DNA of 64,000 nucleotides from Lampropedia aestuarii (GCF_004803635.1 NZ_SSWX01000012.1:62001-126000), one strand, 5' to 3'; counted from the first letter of the stretch, positions 1 to 9,077 are shown. Notes: a model not told the origin generated them from the sequence alone. A program made the numbers and translations.

Positions 1-2119
1 TGCCTATGCGGCAGGTCACGATCCAGATGACCCAAATGCCGCCGAGGTGCTTTTCTGAGCTGCCTATGCGGCAGGTCACGTCGCTTCCACTCGCCCGCGC
101 TGCTGCTTGTCTTTCTGAGCTGCCTATGCGGCAGGTCACGCGCTTTATACAGAAGAAGGCGGCATTTTGTTTTTCTGAGCTGCCTATGCGGCAGGTCACC
201 TTGCGCTCATTGGCATCCACCAGCACCTGACTTTCTGAGCTGCCTATGCGGCAGGTCACTCGGCCACGCCCTTGGTCATCGCCTGGTAAATTTTCTGAGC
301 TGCCTATGCGGCAGGTCACTTTCCCAGCTTGTGGGCGCGCGCCAATCTTCTTTTCTGAGCTGCCTATGCGGCAGGTCACGCCCGAGCCAGTGCGCCCCAG
401 GGAGTGCCGGATTTCTGAGCTGCCTATGCGGCAGGTCACATTCGCCACACCGCGCAGCCATTGCGCAGGAGTTTCTGAGCTGCCTATGCGGCAGGTCACC
501 CATGTACCAGACCTCCCTCTCAATTCAAAAATTTCTGAGCTGCCTATGCGGCAGGTCACATCGGCGACCTGATGCTATGTGTATTGGTAACTTTCTGAGC
601 TGCCTATGCGGCAGGTCACAAGTTTCACAGTTACGCTTTGATGTTGGGTAATTTCTGAGCTGCCTATGCGGCAGGTCACCTGCCCGACTGCGCAATGAGT
701 TCAGACATTGCTTTCTGAGCTGCCTATGCGGCAGGTCACTCATTTCCGCGCCAATGTTCTTGAATTTCTCATTTCTGAGCTGCCTATGCGGCAGGTCACA
801 CTGACCACCTTTTGAGCCACTGAACTGCCAATTTCTGAGCTGCCTATGCGGCAGGTCACGAATTAACCCCACAAAATCCACCCTGCCCCAATTTCTGAGC
901 TGCCTATGCGGCAGGTCACGCATAAAAGCGATTGCACTTGCGTCTGTCTCATTTCTGAGCTGCCTATGCGGCAGGTCACACATTGCAAATCACCTACGCC
1001 CCAGCGGCTGATTTCTGAGCTGCCTATGCGGCAGGTCACTTGGTAGTCCACAGTGCCCGATGCATCCCCCATTTCTGAGCTGCCTATGCGGCAGGTCACT
1101 GTTGGCTATGCGCTCATGACTCGCGAGGGATTTTCTGAGCTGCCTATGCGGCAGGTCACAATGGCTTTAACGGTGGCTCTGGTTTTGTGGATTTCTGAGC
1201 TGCCTATGCGGCAGGTCACCATAGGATTCAGACCAGGCATAAGTCACATCATTTCTGAGCTGCCTATGCGGCAGGTCACGAATAAAGCTTTTGATCAACT
1301 TACGAGTCTCTTTTCTGAGCTGCCTATGCGGCAGGTCACTTTAAACCTGAAGCCATCACGGGGGCCATGCCTTTCTGAGCTGCCTATGCGGCAGGTCACG
1401 CAAGAGGCCATTGGCGCTGGCGGGGTGACGGTTTCTGAGCTGCCTATGCGGCAGGTCACGTCGAGGCTGAAGCATTCCGCGCACTGAAGTGTTTCTGAGC
1501 TGCCTATGCGGCAGGTCACCGGGAAGCTGCGGAGCGGGAAATATTCCACCATTTCTGAGCTGCCTATGCGGCAGGTCACCTCTACGATGCGCGTACACCC
1601 TTCTGGCCAGCTTTCTGAGCTGCCTATGCGGCAGGTCACGCTACCCGGTAGCGGTGTCGTTGATGTGCTGCTTTCTGAGCTGCCTATGCGGCAGGTCACC
1701 TCTACGATGCGCGTACACCCTTCTGGCCAGCTTTCTGAGCTGCCTATGCGGCAGGTCACGCCAGGACTCTCGGCAGTACGTGGGGAATTGTTTCTGAGCT
1801 GCCTATGCGGCAGGTCACAGAGTATTGGTGTTCAGCCATATAGCCTCCTATTTCTGAGCTGCCTATGCGGCAGGTCACACAATGGCTTTGCCTGCATCCC
1901 ATATCCAGCAATTTCTGAGCTGCCTATGCGGCAGGTCACGCCTGCGATGCTCAGCGAGCTCTTTGATGTGATTTCTGAGCTGCCTATGCGGCAGGTCACC
2001 TGCCAGGACACGCTGACAACACTGCACGCTTTTTCTGAGCTGCCTATGCGGCAGGTCACGCCTGCGATGCTCAGCGAGCTCTTTGATGTGATTTCTGAGC
2101 TGCCTATGCGGCAGGTCAC

Positions 2120-2932
2120 CATGCCGACAATTTCAGGCCCCATGGCTCCGAGTTTCTGAGCTGCCTATGCGGCAGGTCACTGCCTACTTTTGCACAGTGG
2201 CGCACCGGCAGTTTTCTGAGCTGCCTATGCGGCAGGTCACACACAAATTGCCTTGCTTGACGTATCCAGGCGTTTCTGAGCTGCCTATGCGGCAGGTCAC
2301 TACAGTTCCAGAGTCTAGTGATTTTTCTTATTTTTCTGAGCTGCCTATGCGGCAGGTCACGTATCTGGTATTTCCCGGTGTGCATGACCGCGTTTCTGAG
2401 CTGCCTATGCGGCAGGTCACAACAGTTCCAGAGTCTAGTGATTTTTCTTATTTTTCTGAGCTGCCTATGCGGCAGGTCACAAGTACCACCGTTACCAATA
2501 CACATCGCGTCATTTCTGAGCTGCCTATGCGGCAGGTCACTACAGTTCCAGAGTCTAGTGATTTTTCTTATTTTTCTGAGCTGCCTATGCGGCAGGTCAC
2601 GTATCTGGTATTTCCCGGTGTGCATGACCGCGTTTCTGAGCTGCCTATGCGGCAGGTCACAAGCATCCCTTTCTAACCCACAGCGCCCTTGATTTCTGAG
2701 CTGCCTATGCGGCAGGTCACTATAGCAGCTACGCAGCAGCTCACAAGCGTATTTTCTGAGCTGCCTATGCGGCAGGTCACACATGGCTGACCGTTAGCGC
2801 CTTTGGCTATCTTTTCTGAGCTGCCTATGCGGCAGGTCACGCCAGTAATCCACATCCCACCTTGCATTTGGTTTTCTGAGCTGCCTATGCGGCAGGTCAC
2901 GTGCTGGTGTTGGCCAGAATCCGTGGCGGGTC
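2120..2932. repeat. Spacer block 1, source of a colinear partial duplication
   Basis: This part of the array contains the spacers starting at 2120, 2301/2421/2541 (three copies of one spacer), 2481, 2721, 2841 and 2901. All six recur in the same order, without the intervening spacers, at 3441-3773. Within the block the spacers at 2361 and 2601 are also identical. Such patterns arise by recombination between the identical repeats. Confidence 0.93.
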
Positions 2933-3440
2933 TTTCTGAGCTGCCTATGCGGCAGGTCACGAGAAGATCATGCGCGAGTCGCAAGGCTTCAATTTCTGAG
3001 CTGCCTATGCGGCAGGTCACGCCAGTAATCCACATCCCACCTTGCATTTGGTTTTCTGAGCTGCCTATGCGGCAGGTCACGAAAGCCTTCTTGCGGCATA
3101 TGCATTTGGCATTTTCTGAGCTGCCTATGCGGCAGGTCACCGCTATATCGGCTAGCTTTGCTCTTGTCTTCATTTCTGAGCTGCCTATGCGGCAGGTCAC
3201 AACTTCAACTCAGCTTTAGTGAGCGACTTCATTTTCTGAGCTGCCTATGCGGCAGGTCACTACAGTCAGGCCGGTATAAGTAGCAACGCCAATTTCTGAG
3301 CTGCCTATGCGGCAGGTCACGTTTTGGTTTATACGTCATCATCATAGTTCTTTTTCTGAGCTGCCTATGCGGCAGGTCACGCGATGGTGATGGTGATGGT
3401 GACCCTCACCCTTTTCTGAGCTGCCTATGCGGCAGGTCAC

Positions 3441-3773
3441 CATGCCGACAATTTCAGGCCCCATGGCTCCGAGTTTCTGAGCTGCCTATGCGGCAGGTCA
3501 CTACAGTTCCAGAGTCTAGTGATTTTTCTTATTTTTCTGAGCTGCCTATGCGGCAGGTCACAAGTACCACCGTTACCAATACACATCGCGTCATTTCTGA
3601 GCTGCCTATGCGGCAGGTCACTATAGCAGCTACGCAGCAGCTCACAAGCGTATTTTCTGAGCTGCCTATGCGGCAGGTCACGCCAGTAATCCACATCCCA
3701 CCTTGCATTTGGTTTTCTGAGCTGCCTATGCGGCAGGTCACGTGCTGGTGTTGGCCAGAATCCGTGGCGGGTC
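3441..3773. repeat. Spacer block 2, condensed copy of block 1
   Basis: Six consecutive spacers at 3441, 3502, 3562, 3622, 3682 and 3742 repeat those at 2120, 2301 (or 2421/2541), 2481, 2721, 2841 and 2901 in the same order. The 33-nt length of the first spacer is kept in both copies. The copy therefore looks like a block duplication followed by loss of intervening units. Confidence 0.93.
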
Positions 3774-4073
3774 TTTCTGAGCTGCCTATGCGGCAGGTCA
3801 CGTGGTGCGGCGTGGAAAGCTATTGGGGGTGCCTTTCTGAGCTGCCTATGCGGCAGGTCACCCCGTCGTCGTAGCGGCTATGTTCGCCACCTGTTTCTGA
3901 GCTGCCTATGCGGCAGGTCACGTGCTGGTGTTGGCCAGAATCCGTGGCGGGTCTTTCTGAGCTGCCTATGCGGCAGGTCACGTGGTGCGGCGTGGAAAGC
4001 TATTGGGGGTGCCTTTCTGAGCTGCCTATGCGGCAGGTCACCCCGTCGTCGTAGCGGCTATGTTCGCCACCTG
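3742..4073. repeat. Tandem duplication of a three-spacer unit
   Basis: Spacers at 3742, 3802 and 3862 are repeated exactly and in order at 3922, 3982 and 4042. The first of the three also occurs at 2901. This is a clean 180-bp tandem duplication inside the array. Confidence 0.95.
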
Positions 4074-4698
4074 TTTCTGAGCTGCCTATGCGGCAGGTCA
4101 CTCAGGCGTAAAAAAAGCGCCAATGGTGACGCTTTTCTGAGCTGCCTATGCGGCAGGTCACTGTAGTGGATGCTGCCTACAAATGCTCTATTATTTCTGA
4201 GCTGCCTATGCGGCAGGTCACCACAAAACGCCGAAGCCCTACGGAAAACCTATTTTCTGAGCTGCCTATGCGGCAGGTCACACACGATCAAGTTTCAACG
4301 CCCCACCTTGGATTTTCTGAGCTGCCTATGCGGCAGGTCACTCTCGTCTGCACTAGCCGTGCTTGCTTCTCTTTTTCTGAGCTGCCTATGCGGCAGGTCA
4401 CCTGCTAACGTCTCAATTTGATAATTGTCTCTATTTCTGAGCTGCCTATGCGGCAGGTCACATTAATACTCTCGGCTGCCGGGCTTGGAGTGTTTTCTGA
4501 GCTGCCTATGCGGCAGGTCACAGCAAGCAGCTGCATCAGCCAAGACCATCACTTTTCTGAGCTGCCTATGCGGCAGGTCACAGCAAGCAGCTGCATCAGC
4601 CAAGACCATCACTTTTCTGAGCTGCCTATGCGGCAGGTCACTAGATTCTAAATCCTCTAATCCTCTGATTTTTAAAGAACAATCCCTATAACAAAGCA

Positions 4699-4722
4699 AA
4701 ACACCCAAATTCTCGGGTGTTT
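4699..4722 (-). terminator. Intrinsic terminator of the csy operon
   Basis: The 8-bp stem AAACACCC/GGGTGTTT has an 8-nt loop and is followed on the minus strand by a T-rich stretch (TTGCTTTG). It lies 50 bp past the cas6f stop codon and would separate cas mRNA from the pre-crRNA. Confidence 0.6.
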
Positions 4723-4724
4723 GC

Positions 4725-4737
4725 TAAGTGATTGATT
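4725..4737 (-). promoter_or_regulatory. IHF-type site in CRISPR leader
   Basis: The minus strand reads AATCAATCACTTA, a full match to the IHF consensus WATCAANNNNTTR, about 85-95 bp upstream of the first repeat. IHF bending of the leader is established for type I-E and I-F spacer integration; its use here is inferred. Confidence 0.6.
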
Positions 4738-4771
4738 TTCCTAGGTACTTGGCGTACATCAGGAAAAAGGG

Positions 4772-5338
4772 TCAAAACCACGGAATCGTCGCGCTGGTGC
4801 TCAGTCCGTAAGCATTAAAGCTGCCCTGTACTGTCGACGACACAGGCTCGCTCAACGCCAGAAACAGCTGAAATGGCTGGCCGGTGCTGCTGCTGCGCAG
4901 GTGTACAAAAGGCAGGTTAGGCTGGCGTTCTACGCTATCGGGAATGGCGAGGGCTGCCTGTTCTGGTGTTTCACCTTTGCGTTTGATGCGCCTGCGGCGC
5001 AGGCGCTCAGCATTGGTTTTGAACTGCCGGCGTGTGAAGTGCCGATGTTCTGCATCTGCCGGCACTGCCGCTACGGGGCTTAGCTGTGTGTGATCACGCA
5101 TACCCCGCAGCCAATCGCTGGCCAGCAAGGCTTGCAGTGATGGCTCAGGGCCCAATAGGCGCAGCACCTGGCCTAAGCCGCGCGGCTGCATTTGGTAGTG
5201 CGGAAAGGCAATCGCAATGTCGGTGCTGCCTTGGGCCGCCAAAGCACGATGGAGCTTGGCAACCAAAGCACCGAGTAAATGCGCAGGGCTGAACTCCGGG
5301 TCTGGCAGCAGTTCAATATCGGTGTAATGGCTTGTCAT
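4772..5338 (-). CDS. cas6f: CRISPR endoribonuclease Cas6f/Csy4
   Basis: This 188-residue protein cleaves pre-crRNA at the 3' base of the repeat hairpin and stays bound to the crRNA in the type I-F Csy complex. His30 sits where the general base His29 lies in Pseudomonas aeruginosa Csy4. An Arg-rich helix at about 110-121 (ERLRRRRIKRKG) fits the segment that reads the stem major groove, and Tyr177 in FNAYGLS near the C-terminus matches the conserved Tyr. It is the last gene of the operon, 15 bp after csy3, with the leader directly downstream. GAGG precedes the ATG. Length and position are normal for the family, and the array repeat has the matching hairpin. Confidence 0.97.
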   Translation of the reverse strand: MTSHYTDIELLPDPEFSPAHLLGALVAKLHRALAAQGSTDIAIAFPHYQMQPRGLGQVLRLLGPEPSLQALLASDWLRGMRDHTQLSPVAAVPADAEHRHFTRRQFKTNAERLRRRRIKRKGETPEQAALAIPDSVERQPNLPFVHLRSSSTGQPFQLFLALSEPVSSTVQGSFNAYGLSTSATIPWF

Positions 5339-5353
5339 GGCATTGGCCTCGGC

Positions 5354-6373
5354 TTAATTGCCTGCATCGCCGAACACGCCGCCACGGATCAATACGGCCA
5401 GCACAAAGTGCTGTTGCTCCAGAGCGGGGACTTTGTCTTTCAAAATCCAGTCGTCCAACAGGTTGTAGAAGTCCTGCTTTTGTTTGGGCTGGCGGTAGGC
5501 TTTGCCTTGGGTGGTGACGGAGCCATAGGGCTCGACCGCAATCGGTCCTAGCTCGCTTGCGCCTTCGTACCAGTCATCAATGGTGCGGATCGCATTGCCC
5601 AGCTTTTGCGAGTGAATGGCTGCCACTTCGCCCACTTGGTAGAGTGTTTTGCTTTTATCGCCGCGACCACGCTCCAAAATCAACTCCTGTGATGGAAAAA
5701 CTTCCTGGCCCGCGCCTACGCGCACATAGGCGGTGATTTGCAGCAGCACATGCGCTGCATTGGCCAAGCCTTTGGCGATCAGGTCGGCCAAGGCATCGCG
5801 GTCTGCTGTGGCACTACCAGCATCGAAATGGCGCAGGCCAAGCGCCAGGGCGTCAAAACTCCAGCTCTGGGCGGCCTTGCCTTGCTCTAGCTTGGCAATG
5901 TCAATGCGCACTTGCTCTGCGCCCTGGCGGTTACGCCACAAAAAACGGCCATTGGCCAGGTTGTGCGCGTAGCGTTTGGCCAACTCGCCAAAGCCATTGG
6001 CTTGTACATAGCCATCGACGGTGGATTTCAGTTTGGCCTGGTATTCGGCGTTGTTGCAAGCCGATGGTGTGCCTGTGCCCGCCAGCACGCGCAAGGTGAA
6101 GCTGACTTTGAGCGTGTCGGCATCGGCTGGCAGCGCTGCCACATCCACGGTTTGCAGGTTGGGGCTTTCAATCGCAGAGTCTAATTTTGCCGGGTCCTGG
6201 TCTTTGGTTTTGAGTCGGTTGGAGATTGTTCCGCGCACCGATTTTTCGCGCAAAGCCACTGGCTGCCACTGTTCAGGCTGGGCAATGGCGTCCCAATGGC
6301 CTGAGTGGAAGAGGGCATCAGAAGGGTCGAGTTTGCGTTCAAACGCGAGAACGGAAGCTGTTTTTAAAGACAT
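5354..6373 (-). CDS. csy3: Type I-F Cascade backbone subunit Csy3 (Cas7f)
   Basis: Csy3 forms the six-copy helical backbone along the crRNA spacer. The N-terminal run [13 protein letters not shown] and the motifs [27 protein letters not shown] and [19 protein letters not shown] match the family closely across the whole 339 residues. I chose the ATG at 6373, which has AAAGGA seven bases upstream and aligns with the family N-terminus. An in-frame ATG at 6406 would add eleven unconserved residues and overlap csy2. The gene lies 29 bp after csy2 and 15 bp before cas6f in one operon. Confidence 0.97.
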   Translation of the reverse strand: MSLKTASVLAFERKLDPSDALFHSGHWDAIAQPEQWQPVALREKSVRGTISNRLKTKDQDPAKLDSAIESPNLQTVDVAALPADADTLKVSFTLRVLAGTGTPSACNNAEYQAKLKSTVDGYVQANGFGELAKRYAHNLANGRFLWRNRQGAEQVRIDIAKLEQGKAAQSWSFDALALGLRHFDAGSATADRDALADLIAKGLANAAHVLLQITAYVRVGAGQEVFPSQELILERGRGDKSKTLYQVGEVAAIHSQKLGNAIRTIDDWYEGASELGPIAVEPYGSVTTQGKAYRQPKQKQDFYNLLDDWILKDKVPALEQQHFVLAVLIRGGVFGDAGN

Positions 6374-6402
6374 GGTGATTCCTTTCGGTTCGAGAGTCGG
6401 AT

Positions 6403-7500
6403 TCAATGGGCTGCGGCAGCGGCCGCATGCAAGCTGGCAGATTCGGGCGCGTCAGGCGCGCCAGATACCGTGGGTTCGTCTGGTACAGGCGCAGGCGCAG
6501 GCGGCTGATAGCTGCTGCGGGCGCGGTACAGACCACGCTCGACTTGGCTGTCCGGCCACCACAGCAAGTCGCTGATGCTGTGCATGTGGTGCGGGCTGAC
6601 CCACTGGCCAACGGAGTAAACACTTTCAACAAAGCGCAGCGGGGTGTCGGTGTCACGTGCATTGGCCACCTGGCCTGCTGCATGCACGTCGGACAGCGCG
6701 CTATAGCCCACGGGGATGGGCACCAACCAGCCTGCGCCTTTGGGGCGGTCGTGCGACCAGACCAGTTTGGTTTTTCCGTCTGCTCCTGGCTCTTCATGGC
6801 TGCGCCAATTGAAGCGGGCCAAATCCAGCCAGGCATCGAGTGTGCTGGCCTTGGCATCTTGCTGTTGCAATTGCTGCAAGCGCTGCGCCAGCAAATCATC
6901 GCGGCCCACCAAGGCGAATCCAGGCAGCAGGCGGCGGCGCAGTTTACGAAATTGCTCTGCGCGCTTTTCTGCATCGGCATCGAGCGCAATCAGCCAAGGG
7001 GTGATGAATTGGCCAGGTGGCGGTTGGTGGTGAATCACCGAGCCGCCGGCAATGCGCATGGTGCTGAGTAGCTCGCGGATTGTCCAGGCCAATGCCTGGC
7101 GCTCAGCCTGCTCAAGTGTGAATGGGTTGCCGGGAGCGGTGTCATCCACACCGATTTGAAACACCAACGAAATATCCAGATGGATGCGGCCTTCTTCGAC
7201 AATTGCTGCGGTGCTGCCGTCCTTGTCGACGGGGTTGCGGGTGAGCCGAAAGTTTTTAACAAAACCGTCTGTCACTTGTTCTTCGTGCCAATGGCAGACC
7301 ACGCCCACTTTTTCAAAGAACAGGTTGTCAATGCCTGCCTCTACCAGCTTGCGCTCCAACGCCCATTGCAAACCCAGGAATGCCGTGATCGATGGAAAAC
7401 CATGCGTGAGCGGGCTGGAGATGGCATTGGCGTTTTGCACGCGCAGATGTGGAATTACCAGTAGTCCTTTGCCGACCAATGAATGCAAGGCCTCTGTCAT
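6403..7500 (-). CDS. csy2: Type I-F Cascade subunit Csy2 (Cas5f)
   Basis: Csy2 pairs with Csy1 at the crRNA 5' handle and contributes to PAM-side DNA binding. The 365-residue product has the typical start ([25 protein letters not shown], quoted in part: [12 protein letters not shown]), the HPTPHHxx-like region with GSVIHHQPP and the C-terminal [12 protein letters not shown] segment. Its ATG overlaps the csy1 stop by 4 bp, which suggests translational coupling. The C-terminus is Ala/Pro-rich and slightly longer than typical (about 330-340 residues), probably an unstructured tail. Confidence 0.94.
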   Translation of the reverse strand: MTEALHSLVGKGLLVIPHLRVQNANAISSPLTHGFPSITAFLGLQWALERKLVEAGIDNLFFEKVGVVCHWHEEQVTDGFVKNFRLTRNPVDKDGSTAAIVEEGRIHLDISLVFQIGVDDTAPGNPFTLEQAERQALAWTIRELLSTMRIAGGSVIHHQPPPGQFITPWLIALDADAEKRAEQFRKLRRRLLPGFALVGRDDLLAQRLQQLQQQDAKASTLDAWLDLARFNWRSHEEPGADGKTKLVWSHDRPKGAGWLVPIPVGYSALSDVHAAGQVANARDTDTPLRFVESVYSVGQWVSPHHMHSISDLLWWPDSQVERGLYRARSSYQPPAPAPVPDEPTVSGAPDAPESASLHAAAAAAH

Positions 7501-8873
7501 GCTTGTTTCCCTTTGCGGCTGTGGATGTAGTGGGGCGCTTTCAATTCCGTGCGGACATCGTGCAGTGCTTGCGCCCAGCCATCGTCGCTTTCATCGAGCA
7601 GCAGTTCTTTTTTCCATTGGCGGTGTTCGGCTTCGCCTACCGGCAGTTTGCCTGCGAGCTGGGCGTTGAGCCAATTGCCAAAGCGGTGGCCGATTTGCGC
7701 AGGCCAATCCATTAATTGCCACTGTGCGTTGAAGTCCGCATCGCTTTCTGTGCGCTGGGGGTTGAGCCATAACTGCTCAGCAGGTGCCAGCTTGCAGCGC
7801 GCATCGGCTGACCAGTTGGTGCCGTAGCTTTGCGTCCAGTCGCGCTGGAGTTCGGCGGCCATCAAGACCAGCTCATCAATCAGCGAGGCGACGTGGGCGT
7901 CGACGCGATTGCGTGTGGCAGCGTTTGCAGGCGGGTCGGTGAGCAAAAAATCCAAAAAGGCCTTGATGCCGGGTTTGACGCCATCGCGCTGCAACAGCAT
8001 GTGATCAATCACCGAGTGTAAGCCCCAAGGTTCGCGTGTGCGGCTGCGCCATGTGGGGGGCAGGGCGCCGAGCAGGTAGTTGCTGCCGCCGCGCTCGCTA
8101 TTGAGTTGGGAGATGTTTTGGGGTTTGGTGCCGCCCAGCTTTTGCACGGCCAACTGCGGGTAGTCGCGAAACACGCCTTCGTGCGCTTTGCCTTCGCGTT
8201 TGGCCGCACGCGCCGCTTTGTTGGCTTCACCAAAGCGCACCTCCTGCACGTCCTGGTACACCGCATGGGCCAGCGAGCTCGCATACAGAGGCGCAAGCAA
8301 ATGGTAGTCTTCGTTGGCACTGGCATCGCTGCCCACCATCCAGTACAGCTGCTTTGCACGCTGGTGGCTGGCCACATTGGCACTGGCAGTGCCAACCAAG
8401 CCCACCAATGCATCGCGCCATTGTTGGGCCTGTTCGGCATCATCGCTCAAGGCGGCAATCGCATGGGCATCGCCTGCAACCAAGGCATCGAGCAGGCTTT
8501 GCCCTTCGGGATTGATGGCAATCTTGAGGAATTTGTACACATCCAGCGCAGCGGCATTACCGACTACGTCGCTGGCAAAGGAGGCTGCCAAGTTGTGCGT
8601 GCCCACCTCTGCATGCGCAGGGAGTTGCTGCGGCGGCACATACAAGTTGGTGCCGCGTGCATCAGGGTGGATGGGTTTGAGGGAGTGGGTGACGGCTTGG
8701 ATTTGTTTGACGCGTCGTGCAGCATCTTGCAGCCAAGATCCAGGCTGAAATTGCTCTTCTAACTCGATGCGTTTGGGGTCATCCTCAGCAAGCTTGCTTA
8801 GCTTGTCCGCTAGACGGTCACGAAGAAATGTATGGATTGCGCTACGAACATGAATAATTTGTTCGGCTGACAT
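7497..8873 (-). CDS. csy1: Type I-F Cascade large subunit Csy1 (Cas8f)
   Basis: Csy1 is the large subunit that recognises the CC PAM and recruits Cas2-3. The 458-residue product carries family landmarks such as THSLKPIHPDARGTN, GGTKPQNISQLNSERGG and LLGALPPTWRSR. The ATG at 8873 follows GGAAGGA by five bases. Only about 30 bp separate it from the 3' hairpin of the creT-like RNA upstream, and I see no convincing promoter in that interval. The csy mRNA may therefore start upstream, from the creT-like or the cas1 promoter. It is the first of four tightly packed csy genes. Confidence 0.95.
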   Translation of the reverse strand: MSAEQIIHVRSAIHTFLRDRLADKLSKLAEDDPKRIELEEQFQPGSWLQDAARRVKQIQAVTHSLKPIHPDARGTNLYVPPQQLPAHAEVGTHNLAASFASDVVGNAAALDVYKFLKIAINPEGQSLLDALVAGDAHAIAALSDDAEQAQQWRDALVGLVGTASANVASHQRAKQLYWMVGSDASANEDYHLLAPLYASSLAHAVYQDVQEVRFGEANKAARAAKREGKAHEGVFRDYPQLAVQKLGGTKPQNISQLNSERGGSNYLLGALPPTWRSRTREPWGLHSVIDHMLLQRDGVKPGIKAFLDFLLTDPPANAATRNRVDAHVASLIDELVLMAAELQRDWTQSYGTNWSADARCKLAPAEQLWLNPQRTESDADFNAQWQLMDWPAQIGHRFGNWLNAQLAGKLPVGEAEHRQWKKELLLDESDDGWAQALHDVRTELKAPHYIHSRKGKQA

Positions 8874-8906
8874 TGGGGTCCTTCCTCAGAAATAGGAAAA
8901 CGGTAC

Positions 8907-8940
8907 AATCCCAGAGCGGCAATGATGCGACTCTGGGATT
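8907..8940 (-). terminator. 3' hairpin of the creT-like RNA
   Basis: A perfect 10-bp inverted repeat, AATCCCAGAG and CTCTGGGATT, with a 14-nt loop. It begins 13 bp after the mini-ORF stop codon. The T-tract after it is weak (GTACCGTTTTCC), so termination may be partial and allow read-through into csy1. Confidence 0.6.
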
Positions 8941-8952
8941 TTGAGGGTCTAC

Positions 8953-8982
8953 TTATCTTCTACGTTTTCGTTTTCGACGCAT
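8953..8982 (-). CDS. creT-like mini-ORF (nine codons, tandem AGA)
   Basis: A start ATG with a strong Shine-Dalgarno AAGGAG six bases upstream (8994-8989) is followed by eight codons and TAA. The peptide would be MRRKRKRRR. Arg codons are CGT, CGA, CGA, CGT and then AGA AGA immediately before the stop; AGA and CGA are expected to be rare in a GC-rich betaproteobacterium. CreT toxins described for CRISPR-associated CreTA modules are small RNAs with a strong ribosome binding site and a minimal ORF whose tandem rare codons sequester a scarce tRNA. Sequence, position inside the cas operon and the flanking hairpins fit this. An alternative is a leader peptide that controls csy by attenuation. Confidence 0.75.
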   Translation of the reverse strand: MRRKRKRRR

Positions 8983-9039
8983 AACGCTCTCCTTTCTAAT
9001 TAGCCGTTGTTGGGGGATGTCTCTTGCAGCTTTGCCGAA

Positions 9040-9073
9040 GAGCCCATACAGGATTGCCGTCCTGCATGGGCTC
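9040..9073 (-). other. 5' stem-loop of the creT-like RNA
   Basis: Arms 9073-9060 and 9053-9040 pair over 14 bp with a 6-nt loop. The single non-Watson-Crick position is G-U if the minus strand is transcribed but A-C if the plus strand is, so the hairpin fits a minus-strand RNA. A 5' hairpin of this kind can stabilise a small RNA. Confidence 0.65.
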
Positions 9074-9077
9074 GAAT

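Larger units (their letters stand above)
1..4641 (-). CRISPR. Type I-F CRISPR array, at least 77 spacers, truncated at window edge
   Basis: A 28-bp repeat recurs with a 60-bp period. On the minus strand it reads GTGAC, then the stem CTGCC-GCATA-GGCAG, then the handle CTCAGAAA, which is the type I-F (Csy4-processed) layout. There are 78 repeats; the leftmost is cut at base 1 and the leader-proximal one is 4614-4641. I saw no variant repeat. Spacers are 32 nt apart from a few of 31 or 33 (for example 1760-1790, 1879-1911, 2120-2152, 3441-3473). About 61 of the 77 spacers are distinct; the rest are exact or near-exact copies. The array is transcribed leftward from the leader beside cas6f, so the newest spacers lie at the right. 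Continuation left of base 1 means the true size is unknown. Confidence 0.99.
4642..4771 (-). promoter_or_regulatory. CRISPR leader
   Basis: This AT-rich segment lies between the cas6f stop codon and the first repeat, the usual place of a type I-F leader. On the minus strand it holds, in order, an IHF-type site (4737-4725), an intrinsic terminator for the cas operon (4722-4699), a tandem AGAGGATT element (4673-4650) and a -10-like hexamer TAGAAT (4650-4645) three bases before the first repeat. In this subtype the leader directs pre-crRNA transcription and polarised spacer insertion. The exact transcription start cannot be fixed from sequence. Confidence 0.85.
8907..9072 (-). ncRNA. creT-like small RNA toxin gene
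   Basis: The predicted transcript starts about six bases after a -10 (TATAAA, 9083-9078) and runs about 165 nt to the hairpin ending at 8907. It opens with a 14-bp hairpin (9073-9040), continues through an unstructured linker with the ribosome binding site, and carries the nine-codon Arg/Lys ORF. It lies between cas2-3 and csy1 on the same strand as both. The layout is that of CreT RNAs from CRISPR-linked toxin-antitoxin pairs. Toxicity is inferred; nothing in the sequence proves it. Confidence 0.7.

Noticed and set aside
3381-3412. Vector or His-tag contamination suggested by the GATGGT repeat
   Set aside because: It is a normal 32-nt spacer between two intact repeats; natural His- or Gly/Asp-rich phage genes can supply such a sequence.
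6-4651. Many open frames of 60-220 codons through the array, with repeated peptides such as SELPMRQVT or DLPHRQLRN
   Set aside because: They arise because the repeat-spacer unit is 60 bp, a multiple of three, and the repeat has no stop codon in several frames. They are not tandem-repeat proteins.
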